Positions 14,115-21,862 of a DNA stretch of 25,735 nt are shown here, piece after piece. Origin of the DNA: Actinomycetota bacterium (lineage in GTDB: Bacteria > Actinomycetota > Acidimicrobiia > Acidimicrobiales > AC-25); contig VAXF01000100.1 of the NCBI GenBank assembly GCA_005888395.1, positions 1 to 25,735 on the forward strand. The letters are read 5' to 3'. The translations under genes were made by a program, and so were the position numbers. Position 1 is the first letter of the stretch; each line of letters starts with the position of its first letter. Below the pieces are notes generated by a model that was given only the letters and a program-made list of their open reading frames with translations, was not told the DNA's origin and searched no databases.

Positions 14115-16058
14115 GTGGCCGACAAACCGTGGTTCATGAGGACCTACTCGGGTCACTCCAACGCCCGGGCGTCCAACGAGCTGTACCGCACCAACCTGGC
14201 GAAGGGCCAGACCGGGCTGTCGATCGCGTTCGACCTCCCGACGCAGACCGGCTACGACCCCGACGCGCCCGAGGCGCGCGGCGAGGTGGGCAAGGTCGGC
14301 GTGCCCGTCGCCCACCTCGGGCACATGCGCCAGCTGATGGACGGCATCCCGGTCGGCGAAATGAACACCTCGATGACGATCAACGCCACCGCCGCGTGGC
14401 TCCTCGGCCTCTACATCGCGCACGCGGAGGAGGCCGGCGTCGATCCGGGGCTGCTGGCGGGCACGACCCAGAACGACATCGTCAAGGAGTACCTGTCGCG
14501 GGGCACCTACATCTTCCCGCCGGACGCCTCGAGGCGGCTCACCGTCGACACGATCGTGCACGCGGTCCGGCACGTGCCGAGGTGGAACCCCATCAACGTC
14601 TGCCCGTACCACTTGCAGGAGGCGGGCGCGACACCCGTGCAGGAGCTGGCCTACGGGCTGGCCACCGCCATCGCCGTGCTCGACGCGGTGCGCGAGTCGG
14701 GTCAGGTGAGGGAGGACGAGATGCCCGAGGTCGTGGGGCGCATCTCGTTCTTCATCGACGCCGGCATCCGCTTCGTCGAGGAGGTGTGCAAGCTGCGGGC
14801 GTTCACCCGCATGTGGGACCGCATTACCAGGGACCGTTACGGCGTCGACGACGAGCGGTTCCGGCGCTTTCGCTACGGCGTCCAGGTGAACTCGCTCGGC
14901 CTCACCGAGGAGCAGCCCGAGAACAACGTCCAGCGCATCGTGCTCGAGATGCTCGGCGTCACCTTGTCGAAGAACGCACGCGCCCGTGCCCTCCAGCTGC
15001 CGTGCTGGAACGAGGCGCTCGGCCTTCCACGACCGTGGGACCAGCAGTGGTCGCTGCGGATGCAGCAGGTGCTCGCCTACGAGACCGACCTGCTCGAGTA
15101 CGACGACATATTCGACGGTTCGAAGGTCGTCGAGGCCAAGACGGCCGAGCTGGAGGAGGAAGCGCAGGTCGAGCTCGACGACGTGCTCGCGATGGGCGGG
15201 GCCTTCGAGGCGATCGACGAGCTCAAGGGGCGCGTCGTGCGCGCGATGGCCCAGCGCACCCGCCGGATCGAGGCCGGCGACCTCCAGGTGGTCGGCGTGA
15301 ACTGCTTCTCCGAGACGGCGCCCTCACCGCTCGGAGGCGAAGGCATCATCCTGCGCGTCGACCCTGCGGCGGAGGCCGAGCTGCGCGACGACGTGCGCGA
15401 CTGGCGACAGGCGCGCGAGCACGACGCGGTGGAGAAGGCGCTCGACGAGCTCCGGCGCGTCGCCGCGTCCGACGAGAACGTGATGCCGGCGACGATCGCG
15501 CTCGCGCACGCGGGCGGCACCACTGGCGAGTGGGCCGGCGCGCTGCGGGAGGTCTTCGGCGAGTACCGCGCCCCGACCGGTGTCACCGCCGCCGTCGGCG
15601 GGCGTGCGACCGACGAGATGGCCGAGGTGCTCGCTCGGGTCCGCTCGATGCGCGGTGGCCCGCCGCGGCTGCTCGTGGCCAAGCCCGGGCTCGACGGGCA
15701 CTCCAACGGCGCCGAGCAGATCGCCGTCGCCGCCCGCGACGCCGGCATGGAGGTCGTCTACCAGGGCATTCGCCTCACGCCCGAGCAGATCGCGCGCGCC
15801 GCGCGCGACGAGGACGTCGACGTGGTGGGCATCTCGATCCTCTCGGGCAGCCATCTCGAGCTCGTGCCCGAGATCCTCCGCCTGCTCCGGGAGGAGGGTG
15901 TGGACGCGCCGGTCGTGGTGGGCGGGATCATCCCCGGCGACGACCGGCCGAAGCTCGAGCGACTGGGCGTGGCGGCCGTCTACACGCCGAAGGATTTCCA
16001 GCTCAGCCGCATGATGGCCGAGGTGGCCGACCTGGCCGCCGCCCGCCGCCAAGCCTGA
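14115..16058 (+). CDS. ecm: Ethylmalonyl-CoA mutase (B12-dependent, MeaA-type)
   Basis: 647 residues with both mutase domains in one chain. It rearranges ethylmalonyl-CoA to methylsuccinyl-CoA using adenosylcobalamin. The N-terminal barrel shows RTYSGHSNARASNELYR, GLSIAFDLPTQTGYD, MNTSMTINATAAW and NPINVCPYHLQEAGAT, and the central part has GLPRPWDQQWSLRMQQVLAYE, typical of Ecm/MeaA rather than of two-subunit methylmalonyl-CoA mutase. The C-terminal B12 domain has DGHSNG (Asp527, His529, Gly532), then SILSGSH and GGIIPGDD. GTG at 14115 follows GAGAGGGG. Substrate assignment rests on resemblance to known Ecm sequences and on the neighbouring ccr and epimerase genes; a methylmalonyl- or isobutyryl-CoA mutase is less likely. 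Confidence 0.88.
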   Translation: MADKPWFMRTYSGHSNARASNELYRTNLAKGQTGLSIAFDLPTQTGYDPDAPEARGEVGKVGVPVAHLGHMRQLMDGIPVGEMNTSMTINATAAWLLGLYIAHAEEAGVDPGLLAGTTQNDIVKEYLSRGTYIFPPDASRRLTVDTIVHAVRHVPRWNPINVCPYHLQEAGATPVQELAYGLATAIAVLDAVRESGQVREDEMPEVVGRISFFIDAGIRFVEEVCKLRAFTRMWDRITRDRYGVDDERFRRFRYGVQVNSLGLTEEQPENNVQRIVLEMLGVTLSKNARARALQLPCWNEALGLPRPWDQQWSLRMQQVLAYETDLLEYDDIFDGSKVVEAKTAELEEEAQVELDDVLAMGGAFEAIDELKGRVVRAMAQRTRRIEAGDLQVVGVNCFSETAPSPLGGEGIILRVDPAAEAELRDDVRDWRQAREHDAVEKALDELRRVAASDENVMPATIALAHAGGTTGEWAGALREVFGEYRAPTGVTAAVGGRATDEMAEVLARVRSMRGGPPRLLVAKPGLDGHSNGAEQIAVAARDAGMEVVYQGIRLTPEQIARAARDEDVDVVGISILSGSHLELVPEILRLLREEGVDAPVVVGGIIPGDDRPKLERLGVAAVYTPKDFQLSRMMAEVADLAAARRQA

Positions 16059-16119
16059 TCCAGCGCTTTTCCACAGGCTGTCCGCTAGCGCTGTCCACAG
16101 GTTGTGGATATGCGTCCGG
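16059..16119. other. Convergent intergenic region with DnaA-box-like sequences and palindromes
   Basis: Three near matches to the DnaA box TTATCCACA occur: TTTTCCACA (16067-16075), CTGTCCACA (16091-16099) and, reversed, TGTGGATAT (16103-16111). The last two form TCCACA-GGT-TGTGGA (16094-16108). CAGCGCT (16061-16067) and AGCGCTG (16087-16093) form a 7-bp inverted repeat around the first box. The region lies between the stops of ecm and the phosphoesterase gene, so it could equally serve as a two-way terminator. Confidence 0.45.
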
Positions 16120-17124
16120 TCATCTCGGCCAAACGGGGAAGCAGCGGTCGGCGATCTCGCCGAAGGCGTAGAGCGGGTACAGGCCGCCGAACAGGACGCG
16201 GCAGCGCTCGGTCCAGCCGAGCGCATCCGGGCTCGAGATGCGGCGGTGCACCTGCAGGATGCCGCCCTCGAACACCCGGTACTCGGCCCACGCGCCGGGG
16301 TAGTCCTTCACGCAGGCCACCTCCACCCAGGGCACGTCGCCCGTCGCCGCGAACCGCCGCACCCGGTTGCGGTGGGTGTGGCCCGCGAAGTAGCCGACGA
16401 GGGCGGGGCGGCGCGCGAACACTTCGACCAGCCGCTCGGAGTCGTCGGGCCGTATGCCGAAGTAGGTCTCGGCCCGGTTGCGCGACTCGGGACTCCACAC
16501 GTGGTGGTGCCCGAACACGAGCACCGGCCGGTCGCTTCGGGCCGCGAGCTCGTCGAGCCACTCGACCTGCTCCGCAGTGAGCTGGCCTGTGGTCTGCCTG
16601 GGGATGACGGTGTCGAGGACCGCGACGCGCACCCCCGGGAGTGTGATCTCGATCGGCGCCTGCGACGCGAACGTTTCACCGAAGTAACCGTCGTGGTTCC
16701 CGCGCACGTGCAGGAGCCGTTCGCCGAAGGCGGTGCCGTAGAGCTCGAGGAACATGCGGTACTCCTCGACGGTGCCGTGGGTGGTGAGGTCGCCCTTGGC
16801 CACCACGAGGTCGGGCCCGAGGGCGCGGATCTCGTCGATGGCACCGCGGTTCATCGTCTCCGGATACGGCGGCTCCCCCGGCTCGGACGTGAGGATTGGC
16901 CCGACCTCGAGCCCCTCGAGCACGCCGCACTCGGTCTCGCCGAAATGCACGTCGTTGACCGTCGCGATCGTGGCCAGCCGCTCGCCGGGCGGACGGGGAA
17001 GCGTGCGCAGGTCGACACCGTCGAGCGTGTAGCCGGTGTCGGGCTCGAGCCCGTTATGACGAAGCACCCGCTCGCCGTCGTGGAGGACCGCCTCGTCGTC
17101 GGCGACCGTCGTGAGCTCGATCAC
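16120..17124 (-). CDS. Calcineurin-like metallophosphoesterase
   Basis: 334 residues. An N-terminal segment of about 50 residues (NGLEPDTGYTLDGVDLRTLPRP) resembles the FN3-like strand-turn found before actinobacterial phosphoesterases. The dimetal core has every ligand block in order: NDVHFG (Asp58, His60), GDLTTHG (Asp112), GNHDGYFG (Asn143, His144), FGHHHVW (about 205-210) and GHTHRNR (His249, His251). It is close to the CpdA/Icc cyclic-nucleotide phosphodiesterase class, but the substrate is not determined. There is no signal peptide. GTG at 17124 was used. It follows the carboxylase operon after an 81-nt gap containing a strong hairpin, so co-transcription is uncertain. Confidence 0.87.
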   Translation of the reverse strand: MIELTTVADDEAVLHDGERVLRHNGLEPDTGYTLDGVDLRTLPRPPGERLATIATVNDVHFGETECGVLEGLEVGPILTSEPGEPPYPETMNRGAIDEIRALGPDLVVAKGDLTTHGTVEEYRMFLELYGTAFGERLLHVRGNHDGYFGETFASQAPIEITLPGVRVAVLDTVIPRQTTGQLTAEQVEWLDELAARSDRPVLVFGHHHVWSPESRNRAETYFGIRPDDSERLVEVFARRPALVGYFAGHTHRNRVRRFAATGDVPWVEVACVKDYPGAWAEYRVFEGGILQVHRRISSPDALGWTERCRVLFGGLYPLYAFGEIADRCFPVWPR

Positions 17125-17139
17125 CGCCGGGTCATCCGC

Positions 17140-17209
17140 CCGCCGCCTTCGGCGGCGGCGATGACCAAGGTGCTCTGCCCATTGGTTCGCTCGCCTCCGG
17201 CTCGCTCAC
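17140..17209. repeat. Composite intergenic repeat downstream of the carboxylase operon
   Basis: CCGCCGCC-TTC-GGCGGCGG (17140-17158, 8-bp stem) is followed by GCTCTG (17172-17177), 5 nt, and a 27-nt unit at 17183-17209 identical to 11101-11127. The last 4 nt overlap the end of the small epsilon-like gene. The hairpin may terminate the upstream operon on the minus strand, though no U-tract follows. Confidence 0.7.
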
Positions 17210-17385
17210 ATCCAAGGCCGCTCTCGCGTGGCCGCGATCTCGCGCGGACCCCACCACCGGCCCGACCAGCGCCACGCGTCGCGCTGCGCCGGCGGCGTGA
17301 CGACGACGGGCCGCGGCCATGCCACTTCGACCGCGGCGATGATCGCCGCCATCTCGTCAGGTGACGGCCGTGCGCGGAACGTCAA
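17206..17385 (-). CDS. Acyl-CoA carboxylase epsilon-like subunit
   Basis: 59 residues, read from TTG at 17385, whose bases overlap the TGA of the carboxylase beta gene (TTGA). The sequence TFRARPSPDEMAAIIAAVEVAW followed by a Pro/Val linker and DAWRWSGRWWGPRE fits the pattern of the small actinobacterial epsilon subunits (PxPEE(L/M)AA at the start, Trp-rich end), which stabilise the alpha-beta complex of acetyl/propionyl-CoA carboxylases. Position directly after the beta subunit with overlapping stop/start supports this. The family is short and divergent, so the call relies partly on context. The last codons fall in the intergenic repeat, which may have reshaped the C-terminus. Confidence 0.72.
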   Translation of the reverse strand: MTFRARPSPDEMAAIIAAVEVAWPRPVVVTPPAQRDAWRWSGRWWGPREIAATRERPWM

Positions 17386-18929
17386 AGAGGAACGTTTCCG
17401 TGCTTGCGCTTCGGGAGATCCTCGCGCTTGCTCCGAAGCATGGCGAGGCTCTTGATCAGCATCGGGCGGGTGAGGGCGGGGTCGATGACGTCGTCGACAT
17501 AACCGCGCTCGGCCGCCTCGTAGGGATTGGCAAGGCGCTCGGTGTAGTCCTCGACGAGCTCGGCCCGCCGCGCCTCCGGGTCGGCGGCCTCCTCGAGCTC
17601 GCGCCGGTAGACGATCTCCACCGCGCCCTGCGGGCCCATCACCGCCAGCTCGGCGGACGGCCAGGCGAGGGCGAGATCGGCGCCGATCGACTTCGAGTTC
17701 ATAACGACGTAGGCCCCGCCGTAGGCTTTGCGCGTGACGACCTGGATGCGCAGAACCGTCGACTCGCAGTAGGCGTAGAGGAGCTTCGACCCGTGGCGGA
17801 TGATGCCCCCGTACTCCTGGTCGGTGCCGGGGAGGAAGCCGGGCACGTCGACGAACGTCACGAGCGGGATGTTGAAGGCGTCGCACGTGCGCACGAAGCG
17901 GCCGGCCTTCTCCGACGACTGGATGTCGAGCACGCCGGCGAGCACCTGCGGCTGGTTGCCGACGATGCCGACCGGGTAGCCGTCGAGCCGGGCGAACCCG
18001 CACACGATGTTCTGGGCCCAGTGCGGGAAGTACTCGTAGAACTCACCATCGTCGACGACCGCCTCGACGACCTTGTGCATGTCGTACGGCTTGTTGGAGC
18101 TGTCGGGCATGAGCTCGACGAGCTCGGGTGACGTCCGCTCGGGATCGTCGGTGGGCTGCGTCCAGGGAGGCTCCTCCATGTTGTTGGCGGGGAGGAACGA
18201 CAGCAGGTAACGGACCTCGTCGAGGCAGGTCTTGTCGTCGGGCGCCACGAACGTCGCCAGGCCTGACTTGGTGGCGTGCGTCATCGCGCCGCCGAGCTCC
18301 TGCTGGGTCACGTCCTCACCGGTGACCGTCTTCACCACGTCGGGCCCGGTGATGAACATGTACGAGGTGTCCTGCACCATGAAGAGGAAGTCGGTGAGGG
18401 CCGGGCTGTAGACGGCGCCGCCGGCGCACGGGCCCATGATCACGCTGATCTGGGGCACCACACCCGAGGCGAGCACGTTGCGGTAGAAGATGCCGCCGTA
18501 CGACGCGAGCGACACAACGCCTTCCTGGATGCGGGCGCCCGCGCCGTCGTTCAACCCGATCACCGGAACGCCGACCTTGCCGGCCAGGTCCATGATCTTG
18601 TGGACCTTCTCGGCGTAGGCCTCGCCGAGCGAGCCGCCGATGACCGTGAAATCCTGCGAGAACAGCAGCACCCGGCGGCCGTCGATCGTTCCCCACCCGG
18701 TGATGACGCCGTCGGTGTAGGGGCGCTCGTCGAGGTTGGGGTTGCGGGTGCGCGCCAGCAGGTCGAGCTCGACGAAGCTGCCGTCGTCGAGCAGGTACTC
18801 GACGCGTTCGCGCGCGGTGAGCTTGCCGCGTGAGTGTTGACGTTCGACCGCGCGCTCGGAGCCCGCGTGATACGCCGCCTCCTTGCGTTTCTGAAGCTCC
18901 TCCAGCCGTTCGCGAAGCGAGTGGTCCAT
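17382..18929 (-). CDS. pccB: Propionyl-CoA/acyl-CoA carboxylase beta subunit (carboxyltransferase)
   Basis: 515 residues, full length. It transfers carboxyl from biotin to propionyl-CoA (or acetyl-CoA), giving methylmalonyl-CoA. Markers in order are RGKLTARERVEYLLDDGSF, DFTVIGGSLGEAYAEKV, DGAGARIQEG, MGPCAGGAVYSPALTDF, FITGPDVVKTVTGE, FVDVPGFLPGTDQEYGGIIRHG, KAYGGAYVVM and WPSAELAVMGPQGAVEI; the two Gly-rich oxyanion loops are intact. The biotinylated alpha subunit is not in the window. ATG at 18929 lies 11 nt after the exonuclease stop. In the ethylmalonyl-CoA pathway this enzyme recaptures the propionyl-CoA released by mesaconyl-CoA cleavage. Acetyl- versus propionyl-CoA preference cannot be read with certainty. 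Confidence 0.92.
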   Translation of the reverse strand: MDHSLRERLEELQKRKEAAYHAGSERAVERQHSRGKLTARERVEYLLDDGSFVELDLLARTRNPNLDERPYTDGVITGWGTIDGRRVLLFSQDFTVIGGSLGEAYAEKVHKIMDLAGKVGVPVIGLNDGAGARIQEGVVSLASYGGIFYRNVLASGVVPQISVIMGPCAGGAVYSPALTDFLFMVQDTSYMFITGPDVVKTVTGEDVTQQELGGAMTHATKSGLATFVAPDDKTCLDEVRYLLSFLPANNMEEPPWTQPTDDPERTSPELVELMPDSSNKPYDMHKVVEAVVDDGEFYEYFPHWAQNIVCGFARLDGYPVGIVGNQPQVLAGVLDIQSSEKAGRFVRTCDAFNIPLVTFVDVPGFLPGTDQEYGGIIRHGSKLLYAYCESTVLRIQVVTRKAYGGAYVVMNSKSIGADLALAWPSAELAVMGPQGAVEIVYRRELEEAADPEARRAELVEDYTERLANPYEAAERGYVDDVIDPALTRPMLIKSLAMLRSKREDLPKRKHGNVPL

Positions 18930-18940
18930 CGGCGGCGAGA

Positions 18941-19729
18941 CTAGTGGTGACCCTGCCAGCGCAGAACCTCGACGTCGTCGATGACCGGGTCGTGGGTGCG
19001 AAGGGTGGCGAGGTCGCGGAAGAGGAGCGCCAGCTCTCGCTGCTCGGCGAGGCACGCGGCCAGCCGGGCGGCTCCGGTGACCCGCAGGTCCCACTCCGCC
19101 GACGACTCGGGAACGTCCTCGAGGTGGGCGTAGCGGCCGAGGACCACTGACGCCGACTTCTTGCCCCACCCGGGGAGCCCCGGGTAGCCGTCGGCGCTGT
19201 CGCCCACCAGGGCGAGCCAGTCGGGGATCGACTCGGGCCCGACGCCGTAGCGGGCGCGCACGGCGTCCTCGTCCACGATCTGGTTGGTCCGCCGGTGCAC
19301 CTGCACGACGCGCGTGCCCCGCACCGACTGTGCGAGATCCTTGTCGGGCGTCCAGATGGCGACCTGGTCGACCTCCGGCTTCTCTGCGAGTTGTGACGCC
19401 GCCGCGGCGAGCGCGTCGTCGGCCTCGAGGTCGACCATCGCCCACACGGCGACACCGAGCTCGACCAGCGCCTCCTCCAGCAGCGGGAACTGCGCGAGGA
19501 GGTCCTCGGGCACGCCCGCGCTGGTCTTGTACCCCGGCCAGAGATCGTTGCGGAACGACTCGATCACGTGATCGGTGGCGACCCCCAGGTGGGTGGCACC
19601 CTCGTCGACCATGGCGCGCACCGTGCGCACCACCCCGCGCGCGGCCGCGGCCTGGCCGCGGCCCTCCGGCGGCGCGCCGTAGTAGTGACGGAACAACTCA
19701 TACGTACCGTCGACGAGGTGGACCCGCGT
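18941..19729 (-). CDS. 5'-3' exonuclease (PIN/FEN-like, Pol I-type domain alone), best start ACG
   Basis: 262 residues. VHLVDGTYELFRHYYG at the start carries the first metal-binding Asp (Asp7). Further markers are DHVIESFRNDLWPGYK, VDLEADDALA, the acidic TPDKDLAQ, and the helix-three-turn-helix GDSADGYPGLPGWGKKSA, as in the 5'-nuclease domain of DNA polymerase I. It has no polymerase domain, so it is a stand-alone flap/RNA-primer nuclease homologue. Homologues start just before VHLVDGTYE, where the codon is ACG (19729-19727), 7 nt after GAGGAG. The only ordinary alternative, TTG at 19696, would remove the catalytic Asp. It sits between the epimerase and carboxylase genes with 4-11 nt gaps, so it is co-transcribed with acyl-CoA enzymes. 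Confidence 0.85.
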   Translation of the reverse strand, partial: TRVHLVDGTYELFRHYYGAPPEGRGQAAAARGVVRTVRAMVDEGATHLGVATDHVIESFRNDLWPGYKTSAGVPEDLLAQFPLLEEALVELGVAVWAMVDLEADDALAAAASQLAEKPEVDQVAIWTPDKDLAQSVRGTRVVQVHRRTNQIVDEDAVRARYGVGPESIPDWLALVGDSADGYPGLPGWGKKSASVVLGRYAHLEDVPESSAEWDLRVTGAARLAACLAEQRELALLFRDLATLRTHDPVIDDVEVLRWQGHH

Positions 19730-19733
19730 CGCG

Positions 19734-20135
19734 CTACTCCTCGACGAGCTCGATGAGGGTGCCGAAGGCGCCCTTGGGGTGGAGGAAGGCCACCGTGGTG
19801 CCGCGGCTGCCCGTGCGCGGGTGCTCGTCGACGACCTGGGCGCCCTTGGCCTTCACGGACTCCAGCACCGCGGCGCAGCTCTCGACGCGGTAACCGACGT
19901 GGTGCAGGCCCTCGCCGCGCTTGTCGAGGTGCTTGGCCAGGGGCGACGAATCGGTATAGGGCTGGAGGAGCTGGATGTAGGAGCCGGCGACCTTGATCAG
20001 GGCCTCGTCGACGCCGTCGCTCTCGATGCGTTCGCGGTGCACGACCTCGGCGCCGAACATGCGCTTGTACCAGCCCACCACCGCGTCGAGGTCGCGCACC
20101 GCGATCCCGACGTGGTCGAGCTCAGTGAGATCCAT
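19734..20135 (-). CDS. epi: Methylmalonyl-CoA/ethylmalonyl-CoA epimerase
   Basis: 133 residues, vicinal-oxygen-chelate fold with two beta-alpha-beta-beta-beta halves. Metal ligands fit the epimerase family: His8 (LDHVGIAV), Gln55 (YIQLLQP), His79 (LHHVGYRV) and Glu129 (GTLIELVEE). It interconverts the (2R) and (2S) forms of methylmalonyl-CoA, and of ethylmalonyl-CoA in the ethylmalonyl-CoA pathway, so that the crotonyl-CoA carboxylase product can be used by the mutase. ATG at 20135 lies within the end of ccr (14-nt overlap), indicating coupled translation. Confidence 0.93.
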   Translation of the reverse strand: MDLTELDHVGIAVRDLDAVVGWYKRMFGAEVVHRERIESDGVDEALIKVAGSYIQLLQPYTDSSPLAKHLDKRGEGLHHVGYRVESCAAVLESVKAKGAQVVDEHPRTGSRGTTVAFLHPKGAFGTLIELVEE

Positions 20136-21465
20136 GCCGGCGGAAGAGCGTGATCCTGTCCTCGCCGACCTTCTCGCGGAGCTCGGGATCGTCGATGCCG
20201 TGGCCCTCCTCGGGCGCCAGGCACAGCACGCCGATCTTGCCCTCGTGCAGATTGTGGTGGACCTGGTAGGCGGCCTCGCCCGTCTGCTCCAGCGGGTAGA
20301 CGGCCGAGAGGATCGGCTGCACCTTGCCCGTCGCGAGCAGGCGGTTCGCCTCCCACGCCTCCTTGTAGTTGGCGAAGTGCGAGGCCACGATGCGCTTCAG
20401 CTTCATCCAGAGATGCCGGTTGTCGTACTCGATCATGTAACCGCTCGTCGCCGCGCACGTGACGATCGTGCCGCCCCTCGCGGCCGCGAAGACCGAGGCG
20501 CCCATCGTCTGGCGCCCGGGGTGCTCGAAGACGATGTTGGGGTCGTCTCCGACCAGCGCCCGAATGTCCTTGCCGAAGCGGCGCCATTCGGCCTCGTCCT
20601 GGGTGTGCTCGTCCTTCCAGAACTTGTAGCCGGCCGCCTTGCGGTCGATGGCCGCGTCACACCCGAGCTCGTGCAGCAGCTCGACCTTGTCGGGCGAGCT
20701 CACCACGCCCACCGGCACGCCGCCGCCGTTGAGGACGTGCTGCACCGCGTAGCCGCCGAGCCCGCCCGTTGCCCCCCAGATCAGCACGATGTCGCCCTGC
20801 TTCATCTGCGCGGCGTTGTGGCTCACGAGCATGCGGTAGGAGGTCGAGTTGCACAACGCGTTGCACGCCGCCTCCTCCCAGCTGAGGTGGGCCGGCTTGG
20901 GCATGAGCTGGTTGGCGCGTACCAGGGCGAGGTCGGCCAGGCCGCCGAAGTTCGACTCGAAGCCCCAGATGCGCTGGTTCGTCGCCAGCATTGCGTCGTC
21001 GTGGGCCGACGGGTCCTGGTCGTCGACGTAGTTGCAGTGCACCACCACGCGATCGCCCGGCTTCCAGTTGCGCACTGCCGACCCGACGCGGATCACCACG
21101 CCCGCAGCGTCCGACCCGACGACGTGGTACGGCAGGTCGTGGCGCTTCCCCCACACGCTCTCCTTGGCGAGGCGCTGGAGGAAGCCGAACGTCGGCAGCG
21201 GCTCGAAGATCGACGTCCAGACCGTGTTGAAGTTGATGGCCGACGCCAACACGGCCACGTAGGCCTCGTCGGGCGCCAGCTCCGGTACCGCGACGTCCTG
21301 CACGTGCAGGGCCTTCCGCGGGTCCTTGTCGTCGGAGGGCACCCCCCCGAACATCTCCATCTCGTCCTTGAGCACGACAGCCGCCCGGTAGGACTCGGGC
21401 ACCGCCAGCGCTCCGATCTCGTCGCCGGACGCCCCACTCTCGATCGCTTCGAGGAATTCACGCAT
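20122..21465 (-). CDS. ccr: Crotonyl-CoA carboxylase/reductase
   Basis: 447 residues, medium-chain dehydrogenase/reductase fold. It carries out the NADPH-dependent reductive carboxylation of crotonyl-CoA to (2S)-ethylmalonyl-CoA. Residues known to hold CO2 in the Kitasatospora enzyme are conserved: Asn80 (INFNTVWTS), Phe169-Glu170 (WGFESNFGG) and the His of VASHFANYKEA, each one position before the reported number. The nucleotide loop is WGATGGLGGYAVQ, and SDAAGVVIRVG and CNSTSYRMLV are typical family blocks. This separates it from plain enoyl reductases. The ATG overlaps the stop of the coiled-coil gene (ATGCGTGA) and the end overlaps the epimerase start. Confidence 0.95.
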   Translation of the reverse strand: MREFLEAIESGASGDEIGALAVPESYRAAVVLKDEMEMFGGVPSDDKDPRKALHVQDVAVPELAPDEAYVAVLASAINFNTVWTSIFEPLPTFGFLQRLAKESVWGKRHDLPYHVVGSDAAGVVIRVGSAVRNWKPGDRVVVHCNYVDDQDPSAHDDAMLATNQRIWGFESNFGGLADLALVRANQLMPKPAHLSWEEAACNALCNSTSYRMLVSHNAAQMKQGDIVLIWGATGGLGGYAVQHVLNGGGVPVGVVSSPDKVELLHELGCDAAIDRKAAGYKFWKDEHTQDEAEWRRFGKDIRALVGDDPNIVFEHPGRQTMGASVFAAARGGTIVTCAATSGYMIEYDNRHLWMKLKRIVASHFANYKEAWEANRLLATGKVQPILSAVYPLEQTGEAAYQVHHNLHEGKIGVLCLAPEEGHGIDDPELREKVGEDRITLFRRHGSH

Positions 21466-21862
21466 GAAGGGTGAAGGGCCACCACCGGCGGCGGTGGGGC
21501 CGGCTCGCCGCCAGCGCGGCGCGGGCGGCCTCGGCGAGGCTCCATGCCGCGGTCACATCGGCCGCGAGCCGTACGCGCTCGGCGTCCTCGCGCGCGTCGT
21601 GTAGCAACGTCGCGCACTGCGCGTCGGCACGATCGAGCATGGCGGTGATCTCCTCGTCGGCCTCGTCGAGCCACTCGAACGCTTCTCGTTCGGCTGCATC
21701 GAGCGTCGCGTCGGCGAGTGCCTCGGCGTCCTCCAACACGGTGGCCACCCACGACAGCACGTCCTGGCGGATCCGATCGGCCTCGGCGTGCGCCTCGTCG
21801 AGCGCCCGATCGCGTTCGAGCTCGGTCAGCAGGCGCTCGGCCCCGACGGCAACGGAGTCCAC
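21458..21862 (-). CDS. Small coiled-coil protein of unknown function, first gene of the ccr operon
   Basis: 134 residues, very rich in Ala, Glu, Asp, Leu and Arg, with almost continuous predicted helix from about 8 to 115 (LLTELERDRALDEAHAEADR, EAFEWLDEADEEITAML, DAREDAERVRLAADVTAAW), then a basic tail RPHRRRWWPFTLHA. There is no signal peptide or membrane segment. It resembles DivIVA/ATP-synthase-b-like coiled coils only in composition, and I do not recognise a family. Its stop codon lies within the start of ccr (8-nt overlap, ATGCGTGA), so translation of the two is coupled. GTG at 21862 is preceded by a TANNNT box 6 nt upstream, with no ribosome binding site. A scaffold or assembly role for the enzymes would be inference. 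Confidence 0.75.
   Translation of the reverse strand: MDSVAVGAERLLTELERDRALDEAHAEADRIRQDVLSWVATVLEDAEALADATLDAAEREAFEWLDEADEEITAMLDRADAQCATLLHDAREDAERVRLAADVTAAWSLAEAARAALAASRPHRRRWWPFTLHA

Noticed and set aside
14115..16058. Calling the mutase a large subunit of methylmalonyl-CoA mutase
   Set aside because: The single-chain layout, the GLPRPWDQQW region and adjacent ccr/epimerase genes fit the Ecm/MeaA type better, and no small subunit is present.
20122..21465. Calling ccr a generic zinc alcohol dehydrogenase or quinone reductase
   Set aside because: The CO2-binding residues Asn80, Phe169, Glu170 and the later His are all present.
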